From Bin80 sp026708685 (GTDB taxonomy: Bacteria > Bacteroidota > Rhodothermia > Rhodothermales > Bin80), in contig OZ241742.1 of assembly GCA_965200955.1 (NCBI GenBank), positions 1,550,001-1,614,000 on the forward strand: a stretch of DNA of 64,000 nt. Direction: 5' to 3'. The notes under the pieces are model-generated. The model saw only the letters and a program-made list of their open reading frames with translations. It ran no database searches and was not told where the DNA came from. Shown piece by piece: positions 8,464 to 17,290 of this stretch. A program made the translations under genes and the position numbers. Every line of letters starts with the position of its first letter. Positions within the stretch are counted from its first letter, which is position 1.

Positions 8464-9062
8464 GAGTCTGTTATAAAAGATTCAATTCCTGACGATAGTT
8501 GATAACAAATTTGAGAATATCAGTTATTGGATTTGAGGGTCTGATCCATGAGAATATAGATCCTCTGAACTGTTCTCGTGGATCAATTGACGGTTCTCAG
8601 CAACTTTCCCCTTGATCTCCATCATAAATTTCTTAAAATCAGACCGATCTGAATTGACAGATCCAACCAGATTCCTATGCCTACAAGAGCATATGGCACT
8701 AAAACAATAACTGCTCCAATGATAAATCCTAGTATCGGATCCATTCAAGAATTGAATCTATACTTCAGAGTTACAAGTTGATGGTTCTCACAGAAGGACA
8801 ATGCAAACGATTGAGATCAAATGCAGGTTCATACTGAATGATTTAGAAAACCACTAAAGATCACTTCGTTAATACAGAAGCTCATTTATAGTTAGTGAAT
8901 GATAAAATATGTGGATTTAGGTTGAGTATTCAAAAGATTATAATATTCAATAATGCCCCATGATGGAACAAGTAACTTGGCAAATGAATTATACGACCTA
9001 CCTCTAATTTCTATAATCCCTCTTGGTTCAGACCATACTTTATATTTTTATCAACTGATTAA
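8464..9062. other. Intergenic region before the DUF499 gene
   Basis: About 600 bp between the PIN and DUF499 genes. On the minus strand at 8524-8744 there is a possible broken small membrane protein (separate entry). The rest is AT-rich. TATATTTTT at about 9040-9050, 15-20 bp upstream of the DUF499 start, is the only promoter-like stretch; it is close to the Bacteroidota -7 pattern but has no well-spaced -33 element, so I do not call it. Confidence 0.5.
8524..8744 (-). pseudogene. Possible small membrane protein with a frameshift
   Basis: From ATG at 8744 a 40-codon frame reads MDPILGFIIGAVIVL and continues very hydrophobic, with one good membrane segment, then stops at 8622. An overlapping frame continues as a hydrophilic helical segment (SDFKKFMMEIKGKVAENRQL and onward) to a stop at 8524. 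Joined by one frameshift around 8640-8660, the two give a protein of about 73 residues with a membrane anchor followed by a charged helix. It could be a decayed small gene, two chance frames, or a sequencing error. It is on the opposite strand to the defence genes. Confidence 0.3.
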
Positions 9063-11774
9063 ATGCCATTAACACCATGGTATAAAAGCGTAACTCTTAG
9101 AAAAGAAGTACGAGAAGGTCGGTCGTTCAGACCTGATGAATTCGCCATTGCACTTGAGCAGGTCATTGCTGGTACTGCTCCCGAGGATTACTGTAACCCA
9201 GAGCAGTTTTTCTCCAGAACTTGCTTCACGCGTGCACTTACAGATCACTCTGGAATGGTCCTTCGTCGGCTTTCAGGTAAAACTGAAAAAACTGCACCAG
9301 TGCTGACACTCATTACACAATTTGGTGGGGGAAAGACACACACGCTGACCTCTCTGTATCATATAGCTAATGCAGGTGCGACTGCCTCTCGTCTTCCAGG
9401 TGTAACCGACTTACTCAAAAGTGCAAATATTGCTCAACTCGCCACAGCCCGAGTTGGCGTGTTTGTCGGGAATGCGTGGGATCCAGTCGGCGGTAGAGAA
9501 ACCCCGTGGATTGATCTTGCACGCCAAATTGCTGGCGACCAAGGTGTCGCTGCACTTGGGACTACGGCAATGGATACACCGCCTGGAACAGAAGCCCTTG
9601 GTAAGGTATTCGCCGCCGCCAATGCACCTGTCTTACTGTTGTTTGATGAAGTTCTCAACTTTGTGAATCGTCATCGAAATATGGCCGAGAGCTTTCACGC
9701 GTTCATTCAAAATCTATCGGTTGCCGTGACTGGAACCACTCACGCAGTCGCTGTCATCAGTTTGCCCCGCAGTCAAGTGGAAATGACAAGTTGGGATCAA
9801 CAATGGCAAGAAAAGATCACTAAGGTTGTTCGACGCGTTGCCCAAGATCTGATTGCCAATGACGAATCAGAAATCAGCGAAGTGATCTGTCGAAGACTCT
9901 TTGAGGATAGAGGTAATGAGAAGCTGATAAAACGGGTATCAAAACAGTATACCGATTGGTGTTTTGAACGCAGAGAGCGTCTCCCGGCAGCTTGGATGTC
10001 CGTGGATTCCGCATTGTCCGAGTCAAAAGCAAAAGAATTTCTCCGAAGTCGCTTTGAGGCCTGCTATCCATTTCATCCAGCTACGCTTTCCGTATTTCAA
10101 CGCAAATGGAGAGTGCTTTCTATGTTTCAGCAAACGAGGGGTGCATTAGCCATGCTCGCCCAGTGGATTTCAGCGGCATCTAAAAATCAATTTGTTAAAG
10201 CACGCCGTGAGCCATTGATTACATTGGGATCAGCACCCTTAGAGATTCCAGAGTTTAGAGCTGTTGTTTTAGGACAGTTGGGAGAGAACCGACTTGATGT
10301 AGCCATTGATGCCGACATTGCGGGAAAAATGTCTCATGCTCGTGCCTTAGATGCAGAGGCTCCTCCTACACTTCGCGATATTCATCGTAGAGTTGGAACG
10401 ACAATATTGTTTGAATCTTCTGGGGGACAGGTGGATAAAGTGGCGCATCTACCAGAACTACGTTTTGCATTGGGAGAGCCTGGCATTGGTACTACTGAGA
10501 TTGATAATGCTGCCACAGCACTGGACTCCAAAGGATTCTTTACCCGAAAGGTGGGCGAAGATGGATATAAGATCCATCATCAAGCTACACTGAAGAAAGT
10601 GGTCAGTGATCGCAGAGCCTCACTGGATGAAGAATCGGAAATCAAACCTGCCATCCGTAGTCTTGTTGAGGATCAATTCCGACGAGGATCCTCATTGTCG
10701 GTCATCGTATTTCCAGAAGACAGTGGTGTGGTTCCCGATACAAAACGCTTGTCATTGGTGGTGATAGATCCCGATACCGAATGGTCTGGCAATGAACATG
10801 ATATCGAGTGGATGCAAGAATCCACAAAACATCGGGGGAACTCCCCTCGCCTCTATCCTGCCTCTCTTGTTTGGTGTTTAAAGTCTGTTGGCCGTCGATT
10901 ACGTGAAAAAGTAGAGTACTGGCTGGCATGGAAGAGAGTTCTCTTAGAAATTGAGAATGGAAGTCTGGGATCTGAAATCAATCATGCGGATCATGCAGAG
11001 GCTAAGAGTTTGATGAAGAATGCTGAAAAATCCGCTCAAGATGAAGTATGGGCCAGTTATCGATTTATTGTAATGACTGATTCACATGATCCAAGTGGAT
11101 TGAACATCATTGATCTTGGTGCTGGACATTCCAGTGGGAGTGCAACGCTTGGCGGGAGGGTACTCAGTGCCATGAGAAATGAAGCATTATTGAATGAAAG
11201 TGTTGGTGCTGGTTATATTGATCGTAACTGGCCTCCAGTGTTCAGAGATTCTGGAGCATGGCCCCTCACAAGTCTGCGACAGAGTTTTTTGGATGGCTCG
11301 CTTACGCGGCTGATTGACCCAGAATCAGTTCTTATCCGACAGATTACCATATTTATCGCCAATGGCGATTTTGGTTTAGCATCAGGTTCAAGTACCGATG
11401 GAACTTACAATAGAGTCTGGTTTAAGGAGCCTATTCGCACCGAAGAAATAGCATTTGAATCTGGAGTGTTCCTGCTGAGTCAGGAAAAGGCACGAGAATT
11501 AACCGTTCCAGATCCCCCACCTCCGCCACTCCCACCTCTACCTCCACCGCAGGATATAAAAACTATTACCCTGCGGTTATCCAGTACTATACCCCCAGAG
11601 TTATGGAATAAGTTTAATTTGGATGTGATCAAAAAGATCGAAACTTTAAACAATATTGATATCCAGGTGAATGTTTCTGCGAGCGGCCCTAATGATCAGG
11701 TTGAAAAAGTGACTCAGGAGCTTCGCACTATTCTCCATACATTGGAGTTGGCAGATAAAACTCGAATAGAATAG
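9063..11774 (+). CDS. DUF499 ATPase of an anti-phage-associated locus
   Basis: A 903-residue P-loop ATPase of the DUF499 family. The N-terminal region contains VLTLITQFGGGKTHTLTSLY, the Walker A motif in the family's characteristic form (about 80-100). Walker B is LLLFDEVLNFVNRH (about 192-205). A proline-rich linker (PPPPPLPPLPPP, about 818-829) leads to a short C-terminal domain. DUF499 ATPases recur with DUF1156 methylases and SNF2 helicases in defence islands, from my knowledge of these families, and here they lie on the same strand within 8 kb. ATG 9063 starts the conserved sequence. It probably couples ATP hydrolysis to sensing or processing invading DNA; the exact role is not known to me. 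Confidence 0.9.
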   Translation: MPLTPWYKSVTLRKEVREGRSFRPDEFAIALEQVIAGTAPEDYCNPEQFFSRTCFTRALTDHSGMVLRRLSGKTEKTAPVLTLITQFGGGKTHTLTSLYHIANAGATASRLPGVTDLLKSANIAQLATARVGVFVGNAWDPVGGRETPWIDLARQIAGDQGVAALGTTAMDTPPGTEALGKVFAAANAPVLLLFDEVLNFVNRHRNMAESFHAFIQNLSVAVTGTTHAVAVISLPRSQVEMTSWDQQWQEKITKVVRRVAQDLIANDESEISEVICRRLFEDRGNEKLIKRVSKQYTDWCFERRERLPAAWMSVDSALSESKAKEFLRSRFEACYPFHPATLSVFQRKWRVLSMFQQTRGALAMLAQWISAASKNQFVKARREPLITLGSAPLEIPEFRAVVLGQLGENRLDVAIDADIAGKMSHARALDAEAPPTLRDIHRRVGTTILFESSGGQVDKVAHLPELRFALGEPGIGTTEIDNAATALDSKGFFTRKVGEDGYKIHHQATLKKVVSDRRASLDEESEIKPAIRSLVEDQFRRGSSLSVIVFPEDSGVVPDTKRLSLVVIDPDTEWSGNEHDIEWMQESTKHRGNSPRLYPASLVWCLKSVGRRLREKVEYWLAWKRVLLEIENGSLGSEINHADHAEAKSLMKNAEKSAQDEVWASYRFIVMTDSHDPSGLNIIDLGAGHSSGSATLGGRVLSAMRNEALLNESVGAGYIDRNWPPVFRDSGAWPLTSLRQSFLDGSLTRLIDPESVLIRQITIFIANGDFGLASGSSTDGTYNRVWFKEPIRTEEIAFESGVFLLSQEKARELTVPDPPPPPLPPLPPPQDIKTITLRLSSTIPPELWNKFNLDVIKKIETLNNIDIQVNVSASGPNDQVEKVTQELRTILHTLELADKTRIE

Positions 11775-11913
11775 ACGAAGTCTAACATGGCTTGAGTTTG
11801 GATATAGTCATGTGTATGATCGTTAGAGATTGGAAAAAAAAGATGAATTATGTAATTTGAATGCACTTGAGCATGACATTCGATCAGATCCATTCACACC
11901 TACGTTACCATAC

Positions 11914-12705
11914 ATGCTCCTAAGTCCTGCGATTCAAGATTACCTGAAAGTCATTTTTACCATTCAGGAAGAACATTCGCTGGTGACAACCAACGATATC
12001 GCTCGTGCATTGAAAGTTTCTGAGACTTCCGTCACAGGGTTGATTAAACGCTTGGATCAAATGCAACTGGTCGTTCATGAGTCCTAGAAAGGAGTGAAAC
12101 TCACCACATCAGGAGAAAAAATTGCACTCGAAATTATACGACATCACCGACTTCTGGAGACCTACCTACGCGAAATCATGGGATATCCCTGGGAAACCCT
12201 CCACGAAGAAGCCGAACATCTGGAGTATCATTTTTCCGAAGAGATTGAAGGCCGTCTTGTGGGTACGTATTCTGCCATACATTATTCTTATTTTACAAAT
12301 TACGGTACTCCTCAATTTCGAAATTTGGAGGGTTTGAGCTTAGGGACATCTGTTCATTTAACGATCAACGATGATTATTCTACCACTGGAGAGGTACGAC
12401 TCCCCGTGTCATTAGACCCCGATAATCCATCAGATGAAGTTGAAGTCTTATCACTTGATGGAGGATATACAATCCTTGGAAATGATACGTTTCATGGGCC
12501 CTATACGCTGAATTTGTATCACAGTACAGATACAGCATTACGTGATGTTTCATTTGAGTTAGATCAATCAACTTCTATTTTAGATCCTCTAATTACTCCA
12601 AATCCTGATCATTTCTCAATACGTGCAAGAACCGGTTGGGATCCACAGTTGTCAGAGCTTCGTTTTAATGGAGTAGCTCTGCAATTAGAAAGAACTTACA
12701 ATTAG
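11914..12705 (+). pseudogene. DtxR/MntR-type metal-dependent repressor, interrupted by a stop and with a foreign C-terminus
   Basis: From ATG 11914 the sequence follows the DtxR/MntR family closely: LSPAIQDYLKVIF, a winged helix with VSETSVTGLIKRLDQ, then VVHES-stop-KGVKLTTSGEK, IIRHHRLLETYL and GYPWETLHEEAEHLEYH. The in-frame TAG (12085-12087) sits where the family usually has a Tyr or similar codon; the frame is unchanged on both sides, so this is a nonsense mutation. After SEEIEGRL (about 12260) family similarity ends and about 145 unrelated residues follow that look beta-rich. The gene is therefore both truncated and chimeric. A GTG at 12094 could restart translation but would lack the DNA-binding domain. 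It would normally control manganese or iron homeostasis; probably inactive here. Confidence 0.8.
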
Positions 12706-13291
12706 AGAATACAGCCGATCATAGAAGAATTGATGGTTATTTAATGGAAGGTTTTGTCTTCTGTCCCACATTCATTCACCCCATACTTGATTCAAACCCA
12801 CCTACCTCATCAATGTCTAAGTATTGATTCTTATGAGCAATCAATAACCCAATATGAGAATTTGAGACTTATACCAATGGTCTCTCAGTGATCTATTTTG
12901 AAGCATTACCATTCAATAAGCGGACAAGAATTATGCAATCACCTAATCAGAGGCCTCTAATAGGGTAGCACCATTTTACGGTAGGCACTTTTTCTTAATT
13001 GTTTCGTTAGATCAGATGCATCAGTAATTCGGGATCATTTACAGGAATGTTTGTAGGTTATAATGTATGGAAGTTTTCCAGCTGATTGTCGGTCCATCTA
13101 CATACATTAGTATCTGAAATATGATTCAGATTACGTGTGATCACTTCAACATCTGACCATTAACTGGAAAAATTTGAACTATCACGTCCTGATGATCGTG
13201 AAGATTACGGGAAATTCCGTAGATATGCGAGAAAAATACGATAATTCTATTTTCTTGCTTAAATTATATAGTTATTGAAACCCCAACCGCC
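12706..13291. other. Intergenic region, nothing recognised
   Basis: About 585 bp, AT-rich, with no coding frame I believe in. Two small inverted repeats lie close to the next gene: TCACG...CGTGA near 13182-13202 and TACGG-GAAATT-CCGTA near 13206-13221. They could be operators or leader hairpins for the TPR gene, but they are short. Confidence 0.4.
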
Positions 13292-14563
13292 ATGCGTCAT
13301 TTTTTGATTCCTTTACTGTTTTGTGTGACGACCGCCTTGATGGTAGCTCCCACCATGAGAGCACAAAACTCTCAAGGCGATCAGGAGACTCGGATCCATT
13401 ACAGTCTCTATTACGAGAATTTCAAAAATGAGAACTACCGTGACGCATTACCAGATCTTGTCTGGATACTCTACAATGCACCAGGGTTTAATCGTAATAA
13501 TGATATCAATTTCCGACGGTCCATTGAACTTTATCAGGCGCTTGCAGATGCAGAGGATGATGCTTCCTCCAAGAGAATATGGCTTGACTCGGCCCTTGTT
13601 CAATATAATCGAGTCATTCCAGTTCTTTCAGAACTTGAAGCAGATTTTGACTCATTTATTTGGGTACGCAATAAAGGTCGTTTTATTCAGACGAACATCA
13701 ACGATTTAGGAGACCTGCGCTCACAAATGATTGAATCCTATCAAGAGGCTTACCAATTGGATTCACAGCGGATTGATCCCTACTACCTTGATATGATCAT
13801 ATCGGACACCTATCAATCGGGAGATATTGGAGCTGCCTTGGATTTTATGCGTGAACTGAAAGATTTACGCGGAGAGGAGGAAGGAATTGATGCCCTGATC
13901 CGAAAATACTTCGTCATCATTCCTCCAGACGAACAAATTGCTTTTCTGGAAGAGCAGTATGAAGAAGATCCCGATAATGTGGAAGTGGTGACGCAGTTGT
14001 TTGAGCTCTATCAGCAAGAAGCGTATCGTGATAAAATGCTAGCTCTTGCCGATCAGGTCCTGGCACTTGATCCAACTCCTTCCACACTACGAATTTTAAC
14101 CCGTATGTACGTTGAAGATGGAGATAACGAACTCGCGATTGAAACATTTCAACAATTGGAGGCCATGCCAGATGTTGAAATTCGTTCACAGGATTATTAC
14201 AACCTTGGACTTGCCTATCAGGATATGGAGAATTTCCGTGAGGCAAGAGACTCGTTTCGTGCTGCCTTAGATGTTGATCCCGACTTTACGCTCGCCAAAA
14301 TGGCTATTCCTAATCTGTATTCATTTGCTGTTTCTTCCTGTGGAGTGGCCGATCGTGAGCAAGCTGCCGTCTTCTGGCTCATTGCGGATCAATATGCTCA
14401 GATTGGTGATCAGGATGGGATTAATCGAATGTCTACAGCCTATCCAACGGCGGAAGACATCTTTTACGTCACTCGGTGGACCACTGGTGAAACAACACAG
14501 GTGAGTTATACATGTCGCGGTATGACCATCAGCGGGACTACGACTGTTCGTCAACGCCGATAA
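13292..14563 (+). CDS. Exported TPR-repeat protein
   Basis: 423 residues. The N-terminus (MRHFLIPLLFCVTTALMVAP then MRAQNS) is a signal peptide with likely cleavage after the Ala of MRA-QNS. The mature part is helical, with several tetratricopeptide units, clearest at about 220-355 (YYNLGLAYQDMENFREARDSF is a textbook unit). The last 70 residues have two or three Cys and a threonine-rich tail. Proteins of this kind are common in Bacteroidota as periplasmic scaffolds. The gene is 150 bp upstream of enolase on the same strand. No specific partner can be read from the sequence. Confidence 0.8.
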   Translation: MRHFLIPLLFCVTTALMVAPTMRAQNSQGDQETRIHYSLYYENFKNENYRDALPDLVWILYNAPGFNRNNDINFRRSIELYQALADAEDDASSKRIWLDSALVQYNRVIPVLSELEADFDSFIWVRNKGRFIQTNINDLGDLRSQMIESYQEAYQLDSQRIDPYYLDMIISDTYQSGDIGAALDFMRELKDLRGEEEGIDALIRKYFVIIPPDEQIAFLEEQYEEDPDNVEVVTQLFELYQQEAYRDKMLALADQVLALDPTPSTLRILTRMYVEDGDNELAIETFQQLEAMPDVEIRSQDYYNLGLAYQDMENFREARDSFRAALDVDPDFTLAKMAIPNLYSFAVSSCGVADREQAAVFWLIADQYAQIGDQDGINRMSTAYPTAEDIFYVTRWTTGETTQVSYTCRGMTISGTTTVRQRR

Positions 14564-14713
14564 TGAACTTGCAAATGGTGTCTGTCTGTGCACTCATTCT
14601 AGTCATGAACCGTTCGCTGATGGATAGTCCCCTTGTGATTGCCGGTGCTCAAAAATGCGTCTGTTGGTTACACAGGATGCAATCTTATTCAAACAATCAT
14701 AAAACGTTTTCGT

Positions 14714-16015
14714 ATGTCACATATTGAGACCATCAAGGGCAGAGAAATCCTTGATAGTCGTGGGAATCCGACATTGGAAGTGGACATCATAACAAGTGCA
14801 GGTGGATTTGGCCGTGCGGCTGTACCCAGTGGTGCATCTACTGGCGAATATGAAGCTGCAGAACTTCGTGATGAAGAGGCATCCCGTTATCTGGGCAAAG
14901 GTGTTCTTCAAGCTGTAGCGAATATCAATGGGGAGATTTCACAGGCGTTAAAAGGATATTCAGTATCTGATCAAGTTGGATTGGATGAAACCCTGATAGA
15001 ATTAGATGGGACATCTAATAAAAAAAGATTGGGTGCCAATGCGATTCTTGGCGTATCTCTTGCAGCTGCCAAAGCAGCTGCATCCGATGTTGGACTTCCA
15101 CTGTATCGCTATATTGGCGGCTCTAATGCACATGTGCTACCCGTTCCAATGATGAACATCATCAATGGAGGTCGTCATGCCGATAACCGAGTCGATATGC
15201 AAGAGTTTATGATTATGCCAGCAGGCGCGGACTCTTTTGCAGATGCTCTACGGGTAGGGACAGAGATTTTTCATCATCTAAAGAAAGTTCTGTCATCCAA
15301 AGGGTATGCGACATCTGTTGGCGACGAAGGAGGCTTCGCACCCGACTTAAAATCCAATGAAGAGGCCATTGAAGTCATTTTGGAGGCGATTGAAATTGCT
15401 GAATATTCGGCTGGTGAAGATGTGTTCATTGCACTTGACCCTGCCGTCAGTGAGATGTATGAAGATGGAGCCTATGTCTTTTGGAAGAGTGATCCTGGAG
15501 TGAGACGGTCCAGTGAGGATATGGTACGCATGTGGGAATCCTGGGTACTCCAGTATCCCATTATCTCCATTGAGGATGGACTTGATGAAAATGACTGGCA
15601 AGGATGGACGATGCTCACCAGTACCATAGGTGAGCATGTACAACTGGTCGGCGATGACCTCTTTGTCACCAATACGTCCCGCTTGGAACATGGAATCCAG
15701 CGTAAGGCTGGAAATTCCATTTTGATCAAGCTCAACCAGATAGGCACCCTTACCGAAACCCTCAATGCCATTGAAATGGCCCACAAAGCAGGGTTTACTG
15801 CTGTGATCAGTCACCGATCAGGTGAGACGGAAGATACGACGATTGCAGATCTTGCTGTTGCGACCAACAGCGGCCAAATCAAATCGGGATCTGCCAGCCG
15901 AAGTGACCGACTTGCGAAGTATAATCAATTGCTTCGGATTGAAGATGCACTCGGAAAATCTTCAAGATTCGCTGGTATGGATGCTTTCAGTTTAGACAAA
16001 CTATCCCTTGAATGA
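14714..16015 (+). CDS. eno: Enolase (phosphopyruvate hydratase)
   Basis: 433 residues, the normal length for bacterial enolase. It converts 2-phosphoglycerate to phosphoenolpyruvate in glycolysis. Visible landmarks: REILDSRGNPTLEVD at the start, the GASTGEYEA loop, SVGDEGGFAP, metal-binding ALDPAVSE, SIEDGLDE and the catalytic-Lys strands ILIKLNQIGT and SGSASRSDR. The frame is open further upstream (from 14639), but ATG 14714 begins the conserved MSHIETIKGREIL, so I choose it. Its stop overlaps the start of the FtsB/DivIC-like gene (ATGA), which suggests a shared transcript. Confidence 0.97.
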   Translation: MSHIETIKGREILDSRGNPTLEVDIITSAGGFGRAAVPSGASTGEYEAAELRDEEASRYLGKGVLQAVANINGEISQALKGYSVSDQVGLDETLIELDGTSNKKRLGANAILGVSLAAAKAAASDVGLPLYRYIGGSNAHVLPVPMMNIINGGRHADNRVDMQEFMIMPAGADSFADALRVGTEIFHHLKKVLSSKGYATSVGDEGGFAPDLKSNEEAIEVILEAIEIAEYSAGEDVFIALDPAVSEMYEDGAYVFWKSDPGVRRSSEDMVRMWESWVLQYPIISIEDGLDENDWQGWTMLTSTIGEHVQLVGDDLFVTNTSRLEHGIQRKAGNSILIKLNQIGTLTETLNAIEMAHKAGFTAVISHRSGETEDTTIADLAVATNSGQIKSGSASRSDRLAKYNQLLRIEDALGKSSRFAGMDAFSLDKLSLE

Positions 16016-16308
16016 ATATGGACTCTACACCGAAACGTTCTTCCCGTCTGCTCTTCATTGGTGGCTTGATTGCCGCCTGGCTGTTGCTCCAGTTTATCTG
16101 GTTTGACAGCTATAGCTGGGTCAGGTATCAACAGTGGCAGCAAGAATATCAGCAACTGATTGATGAAAATCAACAACTGATGTCCGAGATCGCTCAGATA
16201 GAAGATTTCCTTGAAACACCCCCCAGTGATGATCTCATTGAGAAAATCGCACGTGAACAGTACGGAATGCGCCGAGATGGCGATGCCGTAATTAGAATAC
16301 AGTATTAG
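16012..16308 (+). CDS. FtsB/DivIC-type septum formation initiator
   Basis: 98 residues: a short basic cytoplasmic tail, one membrane helix (LLFIGGLIAAWLLLQFIW), a coiled coil rich in Gln and Glu (about 42-66) and the family's ending, IEKIAREQYGMRRDGDAVIR. This is the FtsB/DivIC fold, which works with FtsL and FtsQ at the division site. It overlaps the enolase stop by four bases; the enolase-ftsB order is common in many bacteria. A second ATG at 16018 is an equally possible start. Confidence 0.88.
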   Translation: MNMDSTPKRSSRLLFIGGLIAAWLLLQFIWFDSYSWVRYQQWQQEYQQLIDENQQLMSEIAQIEDFLETPPSDDLIEKIAREQYGMRRDGDAVIRIQY

Positions 16309-16327
16309 CAATAACCAATCAATCTCC

Positions 16328-17290
16328 ATGCAAGCAATCGGTATTGACCTCGGTGGTACATATATCAAAGCCGCTCTGGTACACAAAGCATTCGGACTTG
16401 TCAAAACCAATTCGGTAGAGACAGGTGCACAAAAAGGTAAAGAGCATGTCCTCTCACAAATTGAGTTGGCTGTGAAGCCTCTGATGCGTCGTAGAGATCG
16501 GATCAGCGGAGTAGGAATTGGAGCCCCCGGATCCATTGACCTGGACCGAAGAATGCTCATTAAACCTGCCAATATGCCAGGATGGGATGTCGTGGATATG
16601 CGCCAAACACTCAAGAAACGTCTAGGTAAGCGACTCAATGTCTACGTTGAGAATGATGCCAACGCGGCGGCATTGGGATCCGCTCGGTATGGTGCTGCCC
16701 GTAATTATGATCACTTCATTATGGTGACCCTTGGTACGGGAGTAGGTGGAGCCATTGTGTTTAACAAACGAATCTTTCGCGGATCAACTGGAGCTGCAGG
16801 TGAGATTGGGCATGTGACCATTAATTATGCTGGGCCACCCGATTTGACGGGTGTCAATGGAGCCATTGAAGCCTATCTTGGACAGCGATTCCTTGTTGGA
16901 CATGCCCGGGAAAAACTGGATGAATTTCCTGATAGTATTCTCCATGTAGCTCCTGGTCTGGACAGCCTAACTCCTGCTACCATTACTGATGCCGCTTTGA
17001 ATGGAGATGCGGGTGCCATTTCTATCCTTGAATGGGCTGGTAAAAAGCTTGGCTGCTTTCTTGGAGGAATGGTCAACCTCCTTGATATTCGGACGATTGT
17101 GATCGGTGGTGGTGTTTCAAAGGCGGGAGACCTGTTGCTGAAAACGGCCCGAGAAACGATACCATCCTACATCATACCCGGTATGCAAGATGATGTGGTT
17201 CTTATCCAAGAAACGCTCGGAAATGAGGCAGGCATGCTCGGTGCTGCGTGCCTTGTGTTCGACCAACTTGATGACGAGAAACAAAAATGA
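16328..17290 (+). CDS. ROK-family sugar kinase (glucokinase-like) lacking the zinc motif
   Basis: 320 residues. The start AIGIDLGGTYIKAALV is the phosphate-binding motif, VGIGAPGSID and VENDANAAALG carry the sugar-binding and catalytic Asp region, and VTLGTGVGGAIV is the adenosine motif. In typical ROK kinases the following GH is succeeded by a Cys-rich zinc site (CxCGxxGCxE). Here it reads GEIGHVTINYAGPPDLTGVN then GAIEAYLG, so all the zinc cysteines are missing while the sugar-binding His and Glu remain. It probably phosphorylates glucose or a related sugar. The gene lies 19 bp after the FtsB-like gene, and lptD starts inside its last 20 bases. Confidence 0.88.
   Translation: MQAIGIDLGGTYIKAALVHKAFGLVKTNSVETGAQKGKEHVLSQIELAVKPLMRRRDRISGVGIGAPGSIDLDRRMLIKPANMPGWDVVDMRQTLKKRLGKRLNVYVENDANAAALGSARYGAARNYDHFIMVTLGTGVGGAIVFNKRIFRGSTGAAGEIGHVTINYAGPPDLTGVNGAIEAYLGQRFLVGHAREKLDEFPDSILHVAPGLDSLTPATITDAALNGDAGAISILEWAGKKLGCFLGGMVNLLDIRTIVIGGGVSKAGDLLLKTARETIPSYIIPGMQDDVVLIQETLGNEAGMLGAACLVFDQLDDEKQK

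Noticed and set aside
12085..12087. Programmed read-through or selenocysteine-like recoding of the TAG
   Set aside because: There is no recoding signal or pyrrolysine context, and the rest of the gene is chimeric, so a simple nonsense mutation is more likely.
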